This document shows positions 42,139 to 49,974 of a DNA stretch of 64,000 nucleotides, piece after piece. Each line of letters begins with the position of its first letter. The first letter of the stretch is position 1. The translations under genes were made by a program, and so were the position numbers. This DNA is from Acrocarpospora corrugata. Lineage in GTDB: Bacteria; Actinomycetota; Actinomycetes; Streptosporangiales; Streptosporangiaceae. Location: contig NZ_BLAD01000041.1 of NCBI RefSeq assembly GCF_009687845.1, forward strand, positions 62,001 through 126,000. Direction: 5' to 3'. The notes below the pieces were generated by a model. That model was not told where the DNA came from. It searched no databases and worked only from the letters and a program-made list of their open reading frames with translations.

Positions 42139-43734
42139 TCAAGTGGGCTCACCGGCGGCCGGCACGGTCGGGGTGGGACTGGGTGACGGGCTAGGGGCGC
42201 GTGGGGTCGTGGTGGGGTCAGGAACCCCGTCCGGCGGGGTCTGCGCGTCCTCGCCGCGCCACCACACCTTGCAGGTCGGGTTGCCGCCCGCGGACCGGAA
42301 CGCGATCGTGGCGCTGCCCGCCTCGTCGGGGTCGTTCACCGACAGCGTCACCCGGCCGGTCGCGCCCGCCTTCAGCGCGCCCCTCCTGGCCGAGATGGTG
42401 GCCCCGCCGGAGACCGTCGCCGTCCAGGTGATCGGCGCGTTGCGGGCGGTCACCCAGATCACGTCGGCGTTGGTGTCGCCCATGTCGCCGGGACAGCTCA
42501 GGCTCAGCGCCGGAGTCGTGGGCCGGGAACCCCGGGTCCTGGTCGGCTTCGGCGTCGGCTTGGGAGTCGGCCGGGGGGCCACCGTCGCGGGAGCGGCGGG
42601 CGTCGATTCCGGCACGGCCGTCGCCGCCGGCTCCTGGTCCTCCTCCACCGGAGTCGGCTCAGGAGTCGGCTCGGGCTCCTGGATCGGTCCATCGGAAGGG
42701 ATCGCCAGCTGCGGCTCCGCGCTCGGCGGGGGCATCGCCTCGATCCGGATGCTGCCCGCCGCCTCCTGGCCGCTGACCCAGGCCAGCGAACCGGCCGCCG
42801 CCACCGCGCAGGCCAGCGCCAGCACGATCGGCAGGGCCCGCCGCCGCCCCCGCGCCCGCCGCCGCTCCGGCTTGCCCCGGCGGCCCCGCTTCGCCTTGAA
42901 CTCGGTGGTGACAGGGAAGCCCTCCGGGTCGAACCGGTCGGCCCGCTCGGTGATCAGCACCCGGGTCTGGTCCCGGTCCGGGTTCACGCAGGTGTCCACC
43001 ACCCGGCGGCGCAGCGACAGCGGCGCGTACATGATCGGGACCAGGTCCAGCAGCCGCCCCGCCGCGATGTGCTTCTGGCGGCCCTCCAGGCACAGCTCGC
43101 AGCCCGGGATGTGCCGGGTCAGCTTCTGCCGCAGCAGCGCGCTGAGCGGCCCGTCCCAGGAGTCGAGCATCGCCGACAGCTCCGGGCAGTGCGCCCGGCC
43201 GATCCTGGCCAGCACCACGGCGGCGGCCACGTTCTCCAGATGGTCGCGGGACCTGGCCAGCCGCCCGGCCGTCTGCCGCGCGGTCAGCCCGAGCACCGCG
43301 CCCACCTCGGCCGGGGCCAGGCCGTGCCGGATGGTCAGCTCCAGCACCTCGCGCTCCTGGCGGCTCAGCTCGCCCAGCGCCTCGTGCACGGCCAGCGCCA
43401 GCTCGGGATCCTCGGCGTCCTCCAGCATCGGGGCCGGGCCGGTGGGGGTGCGCCCGGCCGCGCGGGCGGCGCACTGGAACCGGGTCAGCGCGTACAGCCA
43501 GGCGCGCAGCCGGACCGGCTCCTTCAGCCGGTGCACCGAGCTCTGCGCGGTGACCATGGCGTCGTGTACGGCGTCCGCCGCCGCGTCCAGGTCACGCAGG
43601 CCGGTGTAGGCGTAGTCGGTCAGCCGATCGGCGTACGCGTCGTAGAGACTCGCGGGTGCGTGCGCGTCGGCCTGGCGCAGCGCCTCCAGCAAACGGTGGT
43701 CGTCGGCGCGGCCGACGTTCGGCCATCCGGGCAA
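42139..43734 (-). CDS. ECF-type sigma factor fused to a membrane anchor and outer domain
   Basis: The 531-residue protein begins with sigma region 2 (SLYDAYADRLTDYAYTGLRD, LRAWLYALTRFQCA) and region 4 (LSRQEREVLELTIRHGLAPA, LGLTARQTAGRLARSRDHLE). A Cys-containing stretch HIPGCELCLEGRQ follows, resembling a built-in zinc-binding anti-sigma motif. Then come a basic segment, a membrane helix (ALPIVLALACAVAAAGSLAW), a Pro/Thr linker and an outer Ig-like domain with two Cys (LSLSCPGD, NPTCKVWW). TTG 43734 is chosen for its GGGGAGG six bases upstream; the ATG a few bases later is out of frame. Confidence 0.85.
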   Translation of the reverse strand: MPGWPNVGRADDHRLLEALRQADAHAPASLYDAYADRLTDYAYTGLRDLDAAADAVHDAMVTAQSSVHRLKEPVRLRAWLYALTRFQCAARAAGRTPTGPAPMLEDAEDPELALAVHEALGELSRQEREVLELTIRHGLAPAEVGAVLGLTARQTAGRLARSRDHLENVAAAVVLARIGRAHCPELSAMLDSWDGPLSALLRQKLTRHIPGCELCLEGRQKHIAAGRLLDLVPIMYAPLSLRRRVVDTCVNPDRDQTRVLITERADRFDPEGFPVTTEFKAKRGRRGKPERRRARGRRRALPIVLALACAVAAAGSLAWVSGQEAAGSIRIEAMPPPSAEPQLAIPSDGPIQEPEPTPEPTPVEEDQEPAATAVPESTPAAPATVAPRPTPKPTPKPTRTRGSRPTTPALSLSCPGDMGDTNADVIWVTARNAPITWTATVSGGATISARRGALKAGATGRVTLSVNDPDEAGSATIAFRSAGGNPTCKVWWRGEDAQTPPDGVPDPTTTPRAPSPSPSPTPTVPAAGEPT

Positions 43735-43885
43735 CGGTGTCCTCCCCGAGAACGGGACCAGTAACGGAATTCGAGTGCTCTCCAGGCCCCACACGAGGAA
43801 GACGCTCCTTTCCAGACTGGCGTTTACGGGCGCGCTGATCCACACACTGATCCATGCCAAAGTGGCATGACCTGGGAAAACAGCG

Positions 43886-43913
43886 ACGCCGGGCCCCTGG
43901 AGGGGCCCGGCGT
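43886..43913 (-). terminator. Strong hairpin terminator behind the VWA gene
   Basis: ACGCCGGGCCCCT pairs with AGGGGCCCGGCGT over 13 bases with a 2-base centre. On the minus strand the stem is followed by GCTGTTTTCCC. It separates the VWA gene from the sigma-factor gene. Confidence 0.75.
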
Positions 43914-43937
43914 GCCGGTGGTGCGGGTGGGACGCGG

Positions 43938-45710
43938 CTACTGCTGCGCGGACGGGCAGTTCGGCGTGCAGAGGCGGCGGGCGATGCCCTTGAGGAAGAT
44001 GTTGCGGATCTCCAGCACGGTCTGCGGGAAGTAGGCCGTGCCGCCGGTGGACCGGGCGATCTGCGTCATCTGGGTGCGGTTCTCGTCGGCCGCCGTGTTG
44101 AACGAGATGATCAGGATGCTGACCGGCTGCTGCGGGTCGTAGGCCGCCTTCAGCCGCTTCAGGATGCCGGCGTTGGTGATCCCGCCGGACGGGTCGTCAT
44201 TGCCGACGCCGTCGGTGAACAGCAGGATCGTGTTGATCTTGTCGGCCTCGTACTCGTCGGTCATCTTCTGGTAGGCCGCCCACAGGCTGTCGTTCAGGCC
44301 GGTGTTGCCGGTCGGGATCGCCTTCAGCTCGGCCAGGTTCTTGGCGACCAGTTCGCGCCGGGTGACCCCGTTCAGCTGCTGGGCCAGCGGCCCGATCGGG
44401 ATGGTCTCCTTCCAGTCCACCCGGTCGCCGTTCAGGTTGTCGGAGAAGATCCAGGTGCCGATCTCGGTCTTGTCCGGGAACAGCTTGAGGCCCTCGATGC
44501 CGACGTCGGCGATCGCCTTCATCCGGCTCACCCCGCTGCTGTCGGCCGGGAGCGCCATCGTGCCGGAGATGTCGGTGAGGGAGAGCAGCCGGGTGCCGAG
44601 GCTGACCCGCTTCCAGGACTGGGCCAGCGTGACGACGGTCTTGGCGTCCGGCAGCGGCAGGGCGGTGGGCGCCTTCGGGTTGAGGCCCTGCTCGGCGGTG
44701 AGCGCGCTGCCGACGCCGTCGGGGGTGCGGAAGCCGAACTCCTGGACGGTCTTCTTGGACGCGGCGTTGACGAGTTCGGCGGTGAACTCCTTGGCGGCCT
44801 TGGCCTCGGGGCCGTCCTTGACCACGGTGACGATCGGGTAGTCCAGGTTGACCGTGCCCTCGGCCGGATAGAGCGCCACCGCCGCCGCGTCGTTCTTGGC
44901 GTTGAACGCCCAGACCGACTGCTCGGAGGTGACGCCGATCGGCACCCGGGTGGCGGTCTTGGCCAGGGTGGCGAACAGGCTGTCCGGGGAGGTCACCTTC
45001 GACTCGGAGAGCTGCCGGAGCACGCCCACCAGCAGCTCGTCGGTGTTGGCCGCGCCGCTCGCCTTGAGCACCCCGGCCGCGGCGGCCAGCGCGCCGAGCC
45101 CGGCCGCGTTCAGGCCCGGGTCCAGCACCAGCACCCGGACCTTCTTGGCCAGGCCGTCCGGCTTGGCGGCGTTGGCGGCGTCCAGCATGGCGGTCCAGCT
45201 GGGGGTGAAGGCGGAGGACAGCTGCTGGGCGGCGGCCTTCGGCGCGGTCAGCACCACCGGCGACTGGGCCACGTTGCCGCTGACCTTGGGCGCCCGCTCC
45301 TTCGGCAGCCCGGCCAGCCAGAGGCTGGAGTCGGGGATCCAGATGTCGGGTTCCGGCGCGTCGCCGGTGCCGGACAGCGCCGCCGCGACGCCCGCGGAGT
45401 CGGAGCCGGAGACGGTGACCGCCATGCACTTGCCGTCCACCGTCTTGCCGGACTTGCCGAACTTCTCGGCGATCTTGGCGATGGCCGGTTCGACGTCCTT
45501 GGCCGTCACGACCCGGAGCGCCACCTTGTCCGGGCCGCAGCCGGGGCCCTCCTTGTTGACCACCACGTACGCGGCCACGCCGAGCAGCACCGCGAGTGCG
45601 ACCGCGCCGGCCAGCGGCACCAGCACCTTGCCCGCGCCACCGCGCCTGCGCGGCGGGGGCTCGGGGTTATAGCCGCCTTCGAGTTCATCGGTGCGATGAC
45701 GTCCGCCCAC
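43938..45710 (-). CDS. Membrane protein with solute-binding-like and VWA domains
   Basis: The 590-residue protein has a short cytoplasmic N-terminus, a membrane helix at about 29-51, a periplasmic-binding-protein-like domain (about 60-345; DIWIPDSSLWLAGLP, VTVVKDGPEAKAAKEFTAEL) and a C-terminal von Willebrand A domain with MIDAS TDISGTMAL at 379-387 and ILLFTDGVGNDDPSGG. The pair is typical of actinobacterial surface proteins. Two Cys near the C-terminus (RRLCTPNCP) may form a disulphide. GTG 45710 is the start. Confidence 0.88.
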   Translation of the reverse strand: MGGRHRTDELEGGYNPEPPPRRRGGAGKVLVPLAGAVALAVLLGVAAYVVVNKEGPGCGPDKVALRVVTAKDVEPAIAKIAEKFGKSGKTVDGKCMAVTVSGSDSAGVAAALSGTGDAPEPDIWIPDSSLWLAGLPKERAPKVSGNVAQSPVVLTAPKAAAQQLSSAFTPSWTAMLDAANAAKPDGLAKKVRVLVLDPGLNAAGLGALAAAAGVLKASGAANTDELLVGVLRQLSESKVTSPDSLFATLAKTATRVPIGVTSEQSVWAFNAKNDAAAVALYPAEGTVNLDYPIVTVVKDGPEAKAAKEFTAELVNAASKKTVQEFGFRTPDGVGSALTAEQGLNPKAPTALPLPDAKTVVTLAQSWKRVSLGTRLLSLTDISGTMALPADSSGVSRMKAIADVGIEGLKLFPDKTEIGTWIFSDNLNGDRVDWKETIPIGPLAQQLNGVTRRELVAKNLAELKAIPTGNTGLNDSLWAAYQKMTDEYEADKINTILLFTDGVGNDDPSGGITNAGILKRLKAAYDPQQPVSILIISFNTAADENRTQMTQIARSTGGTAYFPQTVLEIRNIFLKGIARRLCTPNCPSAQQ

Positions 45711-45778
45711 GGTGGCCTCTTTGGTGTCGATGGAACTCCCGACGGTACGCGCCTGCGCTACGCCATATAGGGAGATTC

Positions 45779-45795
45779 TCCGTAATGCTTACGGA
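45779..45795 (-). promoter_or_regulatory. Palindrome upstream of the VWA gene
   Basis: TCCGTAA-TGC-TTACGGA is a perfect 7-base inverted repeat about 70 bases before the VWA start. The overlapping GGAGA-T-TCTCC (45771-45781) and a TATATG box lie between. It probably marks an operator at the promoter. Confidence 0.4.
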
Positions 45796-45889
45796 ACGAT
45801 AGCGGCAAGCCCAAGAACGGCAAAACCACACTTCTAGTGCAGTGATTACTTTCCGTATATATCGGGATTTGGTCTGTGGTGGAGGTCGA

Positions 45890-45925
45890 GATACATCTTG
45901 ACATCGGCAAGACGCGATGTATCGT
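45890..45925 (+). promoter_or_regulatory. Promoter with flanking inverted repeat
   Basis: GATACATC (45890-45897) and GATGTATC (45916-45923) form an inverted repeat with 18 bases between. TTGACA at 45898-45903 and TATCGT at 45920-45925, 16 bases apart, make a good -35/-10 pair. A regulator bound to the repeat would cover the promoter; a similar half-site occurs at 45941. Confidence 0.5.
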
Positions 45926-45970
45926 GATGTCCAAAGTGGCGATATTTCGTGTTTTGGTGCAGGGGTTGCT

Positions 45971-46510
45971 GTGCAGGGGACACCGGGGGAGCCAGGAAGC
46001 GTGGGGGTCAGGCGCCGTCCGGGAGACCTCTTGCTGATCCAGTTCGCGCCGCCGGGCCTCACCCCGGCCGTACGGCGCGGCCTGCGCGGCCTGGCGAATC
46101 TACGCGAAATCGTGATGAAGGAACGCCTCTGCCGCGCCTGGACGGACCCCGGCGGCGCCCGCTGCGTCATCCGCGAACTCCGCGCGGCCGGAGTCGACCT
46201 GGCCGTGGTGGTCCTTCAGTGGCAGCAGGACTGGCCGCGCCACGCCTTGACGCCCTCGTGCCCGGCCACCGCCGCCAGCATCAGTGCCACCGCCGGATCC
46301 ACCCACCACCAGCCGATCGTGTTGAGCGCCAGGCCCAGCAGCACCCCGGCCGCGGTCACCGCGCAGAGCAGGTTCTGGGTGCCCTCGCCCGCCGTCGCCG
46401 CCGACCTGAGCCGGGCCCCGACCCTGCGCTTGGCGACCCCCAGCAAGGGCATGCTCACCAAGCTGATCGTGGTGACCGCGATGCCCAGCGCGCTCGGCGC
46501 GGCCCGGTAA
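45971..46510 (+). CDS. Small protein of unknown function; 3' end overlaps the next gene
   Basis: GTG 45971 has AGGGG six bases upstream and a good promoter further up. The first about 85 codons have strong G/C at third positions (GDLLLIQFAPPGLTPAVRRG, IRELRAAGVDLAVVVLQWQQ), as in real genes here. The frame then continues antisense through the cation-transporter gene to 46510, which is unlikely to be meaningful. Either the true gene has been truncated or frameshifted near 46216, or it ends in the overlap. I cannot name a family. Confidence 0.4.
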   Translation: MQGTPGEPGSVGVRRRPGDLLLIQFAPPGLTPAVRRGLRGLANLREIVMKERLCRAWTDPGGARCVIRELRAAGVDLAVVVLQWQQDWPRHALTPSCPATAASISATAGSTHHQPIVLSARPSSTPAAVTAQSRFWVPSPAVAADLSRAPTLRLATPSKGMLTKLIVVTAMPSALGAAR

Positions 46511-46854
46511 CCCTGGCTGAGATCGTGCGCCACGTGCGCGACCAGATAGGGCGCCAGCAGCCAGAAGCTCACCGCCACCGCCCGGGTCGCGGTCCGCTCG
46601 GCCCGCGCGGAGTAGAGCCGCGCGCCGGTGAACCGCCAGATCACGATCAGGCTGGCCAGGGCCTCCACCAGTGCGGCCAGGCCCCAGCTGAGCAGGGCCA
46701 CCGAATGCGCCTGATAGCCGGTCCACAGCCCGAGGGCGCTCTCCACGCCGAGCCAGCCGAGGGTCGCCACCGACAGCAAGCGAGCCCGGCGCGCGTCCCT
46801 CAGCCAGCCGGCTTCCTGCGCGGCCGGACGCACAAGCGTTCGCTGGTCAGGCAC
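46216..46854 (-). CDS. Cation-efflux-like membrane protein
   Basis: The 212-residue protein has five or six hydrophobic helices (RLLSVATLGWLGVESALGLW, SVALLSWGLAALVEALASLI, LLCAVTAAGVLLGLALNTIG) and resembles the membrane half of cation diffusion facilitators. It lacks the usual cytoplasmic domain and the paired HxxxD/DxxxD metal residues are only partly present (WWWVDPAVAL). It is annotated elsewhere simply as cation transporter-like. GTG 46854 has GGGGG upstream. Confidence 0.7.
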   Translation of the reverse strand: MPDQRTLVRPAAQEAGWLRDARRARLLSVATLGWLGVESALGLWTGYQAHSVALLSWGLAALVEALASLIVIWRFTGARLYSARAERTATRAVAVSFWLLAPYLVAHVAHDLSQGYRAAPSALGIAVTTISLVSMPLLGVAKRRVGARLRSAATAGEGTQNLLCAVTAAGVLLGLALNTIGWWWVDPAVALMLAAVAGHEGVKAWRGQSCCH

Positions 46855-46967
46855 CTTGACCCCCGATCGTCGCCCACCCGGCCACATGCAGCGGTGAGTA
46901 CTGTATCGGGCACTGTGCGTGACCGGCGAATGGCAGCGCAAAGGGGCGGCAACGGTACGCTGGCCTG

Positions 46968-47768
46968 ATGGTCATCGAGGTGGACTCCGCCGCCGACCCG
47001 CGGATCGCGGACTTCACCCGCCTGCGCGACACCGACCTGCGCAAGGCGCTGGAACCCGAGCAGGGCCTGTTCCTGGCCGAGGGCGAGAAGGTCATCCGCC
47101 GCGCCCTGGCCACCGGCCACCCGCTCCGCTCGGTGCTGACCACCCGCAAGTGGCTGCCGTCCTTCGCCGACCTGCCCGCCGACGCGCCCGTCTACCTGGC
47201 CTCCGACGAGGTGATGGAGAACATCACCGGCTTCCAGGTGCACCGGGGGGCGCTCGCCTCGCTGCACCGGCTGCCGCTGCCTGCCGTCCCCGAACTCCTC
47301 GGCCGGGCCCGGCGGGTCCTGGTCCTGGAGGACCTGGTCGACCACGGCAACGTCGGCGCGATCTTCCGGTGCGCCGCCGCGCTCGGCGTGGACGCGGTCG
47401 TGCTCGCCCCCCGCTGCGCCGACCCGCTCTACCGCCGCGCGGTCAAAGTCTCGATGGGCGCGGTCTTCGCCATTCCGTACGCGCGAATGCCCGACTGGTA
47501 CGGCGGCCTCGCCGACCTGCGCCTGGCCGGCTTCCAGACCCTCGCGCTCACCCCCGACCAGCACGCCCCCGCCCTCGACAAGGTCCAGTTCGCCGACCGG
47601 GTCGCGCTGCTGCTCGGCTCCGAGGGCGACGGCCTGTCCTCGCACTGGCTGGCCGAGGCCGACCAGGGCGTCAGCATCCCGATGAGCCCGGCCGCGATGG
47701 CCCTGGGCGTCGACTCGCTCAACGTGGTCGCCGCCGCCGCGATCGCCTGCCACGCCCTGCTCCGCTAG
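46968..47768 (+). CDS. SpoU/TrmH-family RNA 2'-O-methyltransferase
   Basis: The 266-residue SPOUT methyltransferase has an N-terminal RNA-binding domain (LFLAEGEKVIRRALATGHPL) and the three knot motifs: LEDLVDHGNVGAIFRCAAAL, LLLGSEGDGLSSHWL and IPMSPAAMALGVDSLNVVAA. It methylates a ribose in rRNA or tRNA using SAM; the target nucleotide cannot be told. Related genes cause thiostrepton resistance in some producers, but this branch is the general one. Confidence 0.9.
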   Translation: MVIEVDSAADPRIADFTRLRDTDLRKALEPEQGLFLAEGEKVIRRALATGHPLRSVLTTRKWLPSFADLPADAPVYLASDEVMENITGFQVHRGALASLHRLPLPAVPELLGRARRVLVLEDLVDHGNVGAIFRCAAALGVDAVVLAPRCADPLYRRAVKVSMGAVFAIPYARMPDWYGGLADLRLAGFQTLALTPDQHAPALDKVQFADRVALLLGSEGDGLSSHWLAEADQGVSIPMSPAAMALGVDSLNVVAAAAIACHALLR

Positions 47769-48562
47769 CGATTTTGGTCGATCGCGTAGTCCAGCAGGGT
47801 GCGGGCGCTGGCGTACCGGCGGGCCTCGGTCGTCTCGCCCAGGACGACGCCCATGTAGGTGTGGTCGTATTTGACGGCGACGAAGCTGAGGCAGTAGCCG
47901 GCCGCGTTGGTGTAGCCGGTCTTCAGGCCGATCACGCCCTTGCCCAGCAGTTCGTTGGTGTTGCGGAAGGTGTGGTGGGCGATCGTGCGGGACTTGGTCC
48001 TGGCGATGGTGGCGATCACCGGGTCCCGCATCGCGGCGCGGGCCAGCGTGGTCTGGTCGCGGCCGGTCGAGTACGCGCCGCGGGCCGGCAGGCCGTCCGG
48101 GTTGACGTAGTTGGTGTCGTCCAGGCCCAGGCCGCGGGCGGCGGCGTTCATCTTGGCGACGAAGCGGTGGGTGCCGGGGCCGTACCGTTCGGCCAGCGCG
48201 TGTGAGGCGTCGGCGCCGGAGTTGAGCAGCAGGGCGTAGAGCAGGGCGCGGACGGTGAGGCGTTCGCCCGCGCGCAGGCCGCCCACGGTCGCGCCGTTCG
48301 CGGCGGCGTACCTGACGTCGGCGGCGGTGATCTTGACCACGTCGTCCAGGCGGGCCTCGCGGCGGATCACGTAGGCGGTCATCACCTTGGTGAGGCTGGC
48401 CACCGGGACGCGGCGGGTGGCGTGTTTGGCGTAGTGGACCGTTCCCGAGGTGGTGTCCATCAGGAAGGCGACACGCGCCGTGACGGGAGGCGCGGGTGCC
48501 GCGACAGCCGTACCGGGAAAGGCGAAGATCAGAATCAGTGCGATGAGGGCCCCGAGGCGCAT
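47765..48562 (-). CDS. D-alanyl-D-alanine carboxypeptidase (S11 family)
   Basis: The 265-residue exported protein has a signal peptide (MRLGALIALILIFAFPGTAV), active-site VASLTKVMTA, a second motif LLNSGADASHAL where the usual Asn after Ser-Gly is Ala, and the third motif GLKTGYT. It would trim the terminal D-Ala of cell-wall peptides. The protein ends right after the catalytic domain without a C-terminal anchor. It overlaps the convergent methyltransferase gene by four bases. Confidence 0.88.
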   Translation of the reverse strand: MRLGALIALILIFAFPGTAVAAPAPPVTARVAFLMDTTSGTVHYAKHATRRVPVASLTKVMTAYVIRREARLDDVVKITAADVRYAAANGATVGGLRAGERLTVRALLYALLLNSGADASHALAERYGPGTHRFVAKMNAAARGLGLDDTNYVNPDGLPARGAYSTGRDQTTLARAAMRDPVIATIARTKSRTIAHHTFRNTNELLGKGVIGLKTGYTNAAGYCLSFVAVKYDHTYMGVVLGETTEARRYASARTLLDYAIDQNR

Positions 48563-48630
48563 GTGGTCATGATCGCATGTCCGCCGGTCGGGGTATGGCT
48601 GCGACAGCCGGTTCGTCTCGGGGGGATCAG

Positions 48631-48828
48631 ATGGCAGGACGTTTCATCATCAGTAAGGACAAGACCGGCGTTTTCCGGTTCAAGCTCGTCGCGGGCAACG
48701 GGCAGACGCTCGCGGTCAGCGAGGGGTACGCCAGCAAGGCGGCGTGCGTGAACGGGGTCGAGGCGACCCGGCGGCACGCCGTGGACGCGAAGATCGACGA
48801 TTCGGCGCTGGAGCCGCTGCGGCTCTAG
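48631..48828 (+). CDS. YegP/DUF1508 family small protein
   Basis: The 65-residue product (AGRFIISKDKTGVFRFKLVA, then AVSEGYASKAACVNGVEAT) is a clear single YegP-type unit. The family has no known function. ATG 48631 has GGGGGG upstream; the longer frame from 48577 overlaps the divergent promoter. Its stop overlaps the DedA-like stop. Confidence 0.85.
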   Translation: MAGRFIISKDKTGVFRFKLVAGNGQTLAVSEGYASKAACVNGVEATRRHAVDAKIDDSALEPLRL

Positions 48829-49334
48829 ACCTCCACCTTCTCGATGTCTTCCGCCGCCGGGGCGTTCGCGCGCCGGCGGCGTCGCCACAGCACCACGGCG
48901 GCGATCAGGACGGCCAGGGTGAGACCCGCGTAGAGGGGCGAGGTCGCGGCCAGCTTCAGCCACGCCCAGATGCCCGCGTACAGGCCGAACGCGGTGAGCG
49001 GGACCCAGGTCAGGCAGCCGAGCGCGCTGGCCACCAGATACCAGCGGTAGTCGACCCGCAGCGCGCCCGCCACCCACGGCAGCGTATGGCGCAGGCCGCC
49101 GGGCACCCAGAAGCACCCGAAGACCGAGAGCGCGCCCCACCGGCGGACCACGTTCTCCACCTTCGCGATGCGCTCTTTCCCGATCCGGCGCCCGATCCGC
49201 GTCTCGTACAGCTTGCCGCCGAGCTTCTTGCCGCCCCAGTAGTAGAACTGGAACGCGCCGAACAGGGCGATTCCGCCCACCAGCACCAGCAGCCAGTACG
49301 GCACGCTGTCGATGATCTCGAAGAGGGACTCCAA
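48825..49334 (-). CDS. DedA/VTT-like membrane protein
   Basis: The 169-residue protein has the DedA/SNARE-associated pattern: GGKKLGGKLYETRIGRRIGK, then FGCFWVPGGLRHTLPWVAGA with the conserved Gly/Pro/Arg turn, and further helices. DedA proteins are linked to lipid flipping and membrane charge. TTG 49334 with GGGGAGG seven bases upstream is preferred over the longer reading. Confidence 0.8.
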   Translation of the reverse strand: MESLFEIIDSVPYWLLVLVGGIALFGAFQFYYWGGKKLGGKLYETRIGRRIGKERIAKVENVVRRWGALSVFGCFWVPGGLRHTLPWVAGALRVDYRWYLVASALGCLTWVPLTAFGLYAGIWAWLKLAATSPLYAGLTLAVLIAAVVLWRRRRRANAPAAEDIEKVEV

Positions 49335-49476
49335 GGTGCGACCTCCCCGGGAACGCATCAATACCTAAGGACAGGCTTACCTAATCCATGCCCTTTCCGC
49401 AACTGCAAGCCAACGGCAAGCTCTGATCAACCGCTCGCGCGTACTTCTTAGTACGAGCGTAGCGGGAGGAAAGATC

Positions 49477-49974
49477 ATGAGTTCAAGAGGCGACATCATG
49501 CCGGTCCTGGCCGGGGGCACCGGCACGGCCGCCAAGCTGTTCCTGGCCACGCTCGCGGCCATCGGCGCGTACGTGGGCGTGGGAATCGCCCACGTCGCGC
49601 CCGCCGAGCCGGTCCGCACCATCACCCTGTCGGCCCGCTCGCTGCCGGTCGAGGAGGCCCTGCCCGCACCGGCGGCCGGCCTCGTCTCGGTGGCCGCGCT
49701 GGCCGGCGACCCGGGCTGCGACAACTCCTACCAGGTGCAGACCCTGGTGCCGGCCGCCCCCGACGGCGTCATGTACGACTGGACCCTGCAGCGCTGGAGC
49801 GACAACCAGCGCGCCTGGCAGAACTACCTGGTCACCTCCGGCGGCTTCGCCGACGGCGACGCCAGGACCGTGCGCTGGAACCCGCGCGTGGTCGCCAACC
49901 CCGGCACCTACCGGGCCGTGCTCGCCGTCGACGGCGAGACCTACCGCAGCCAGAAGTTCCAGGTCAGCTGCTGA
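49477..49974 (+). CDS. Membrane-anchored extracytoplasmic protein
   Basis: The 165-residue protein has one N-terminal helix (AAKLFLATLAAIGAYVGVGI) and an outer domain with Cys near each end (DPGCDNSYQV and terminal VSC), similar in plan to the outer domains of the pseudokinase and sigma factor. WDWTLQ-type aromatic strands suggest a beta sandwich. GGGAGGA precedes ATG 49477. It overlaps the convergent SARP gene by 11 bases. Confidence 0.7.
   Translation: MSSRGDIMPVLAGGTGTAAKLFLATLAAIGAYVGVGIAHVAPAEPVRTITLSARSLPVEEALPAPAAGLVSVAALAGDPGCDNSYQVQTLVPAAPDGVMYDWTLQRWSDNQRAWQNYLVTSGGFADGDARTVRWNPRVVANPGTYRAVLAVDGETYRSQKFQVSC

Noticed and set aside
43735-43860. N-terminal extension of the sigma factor
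   Set aside because: It would precede the ribosome site GGGGAGG; the added residues do not resemble sigma region 1 or 2.
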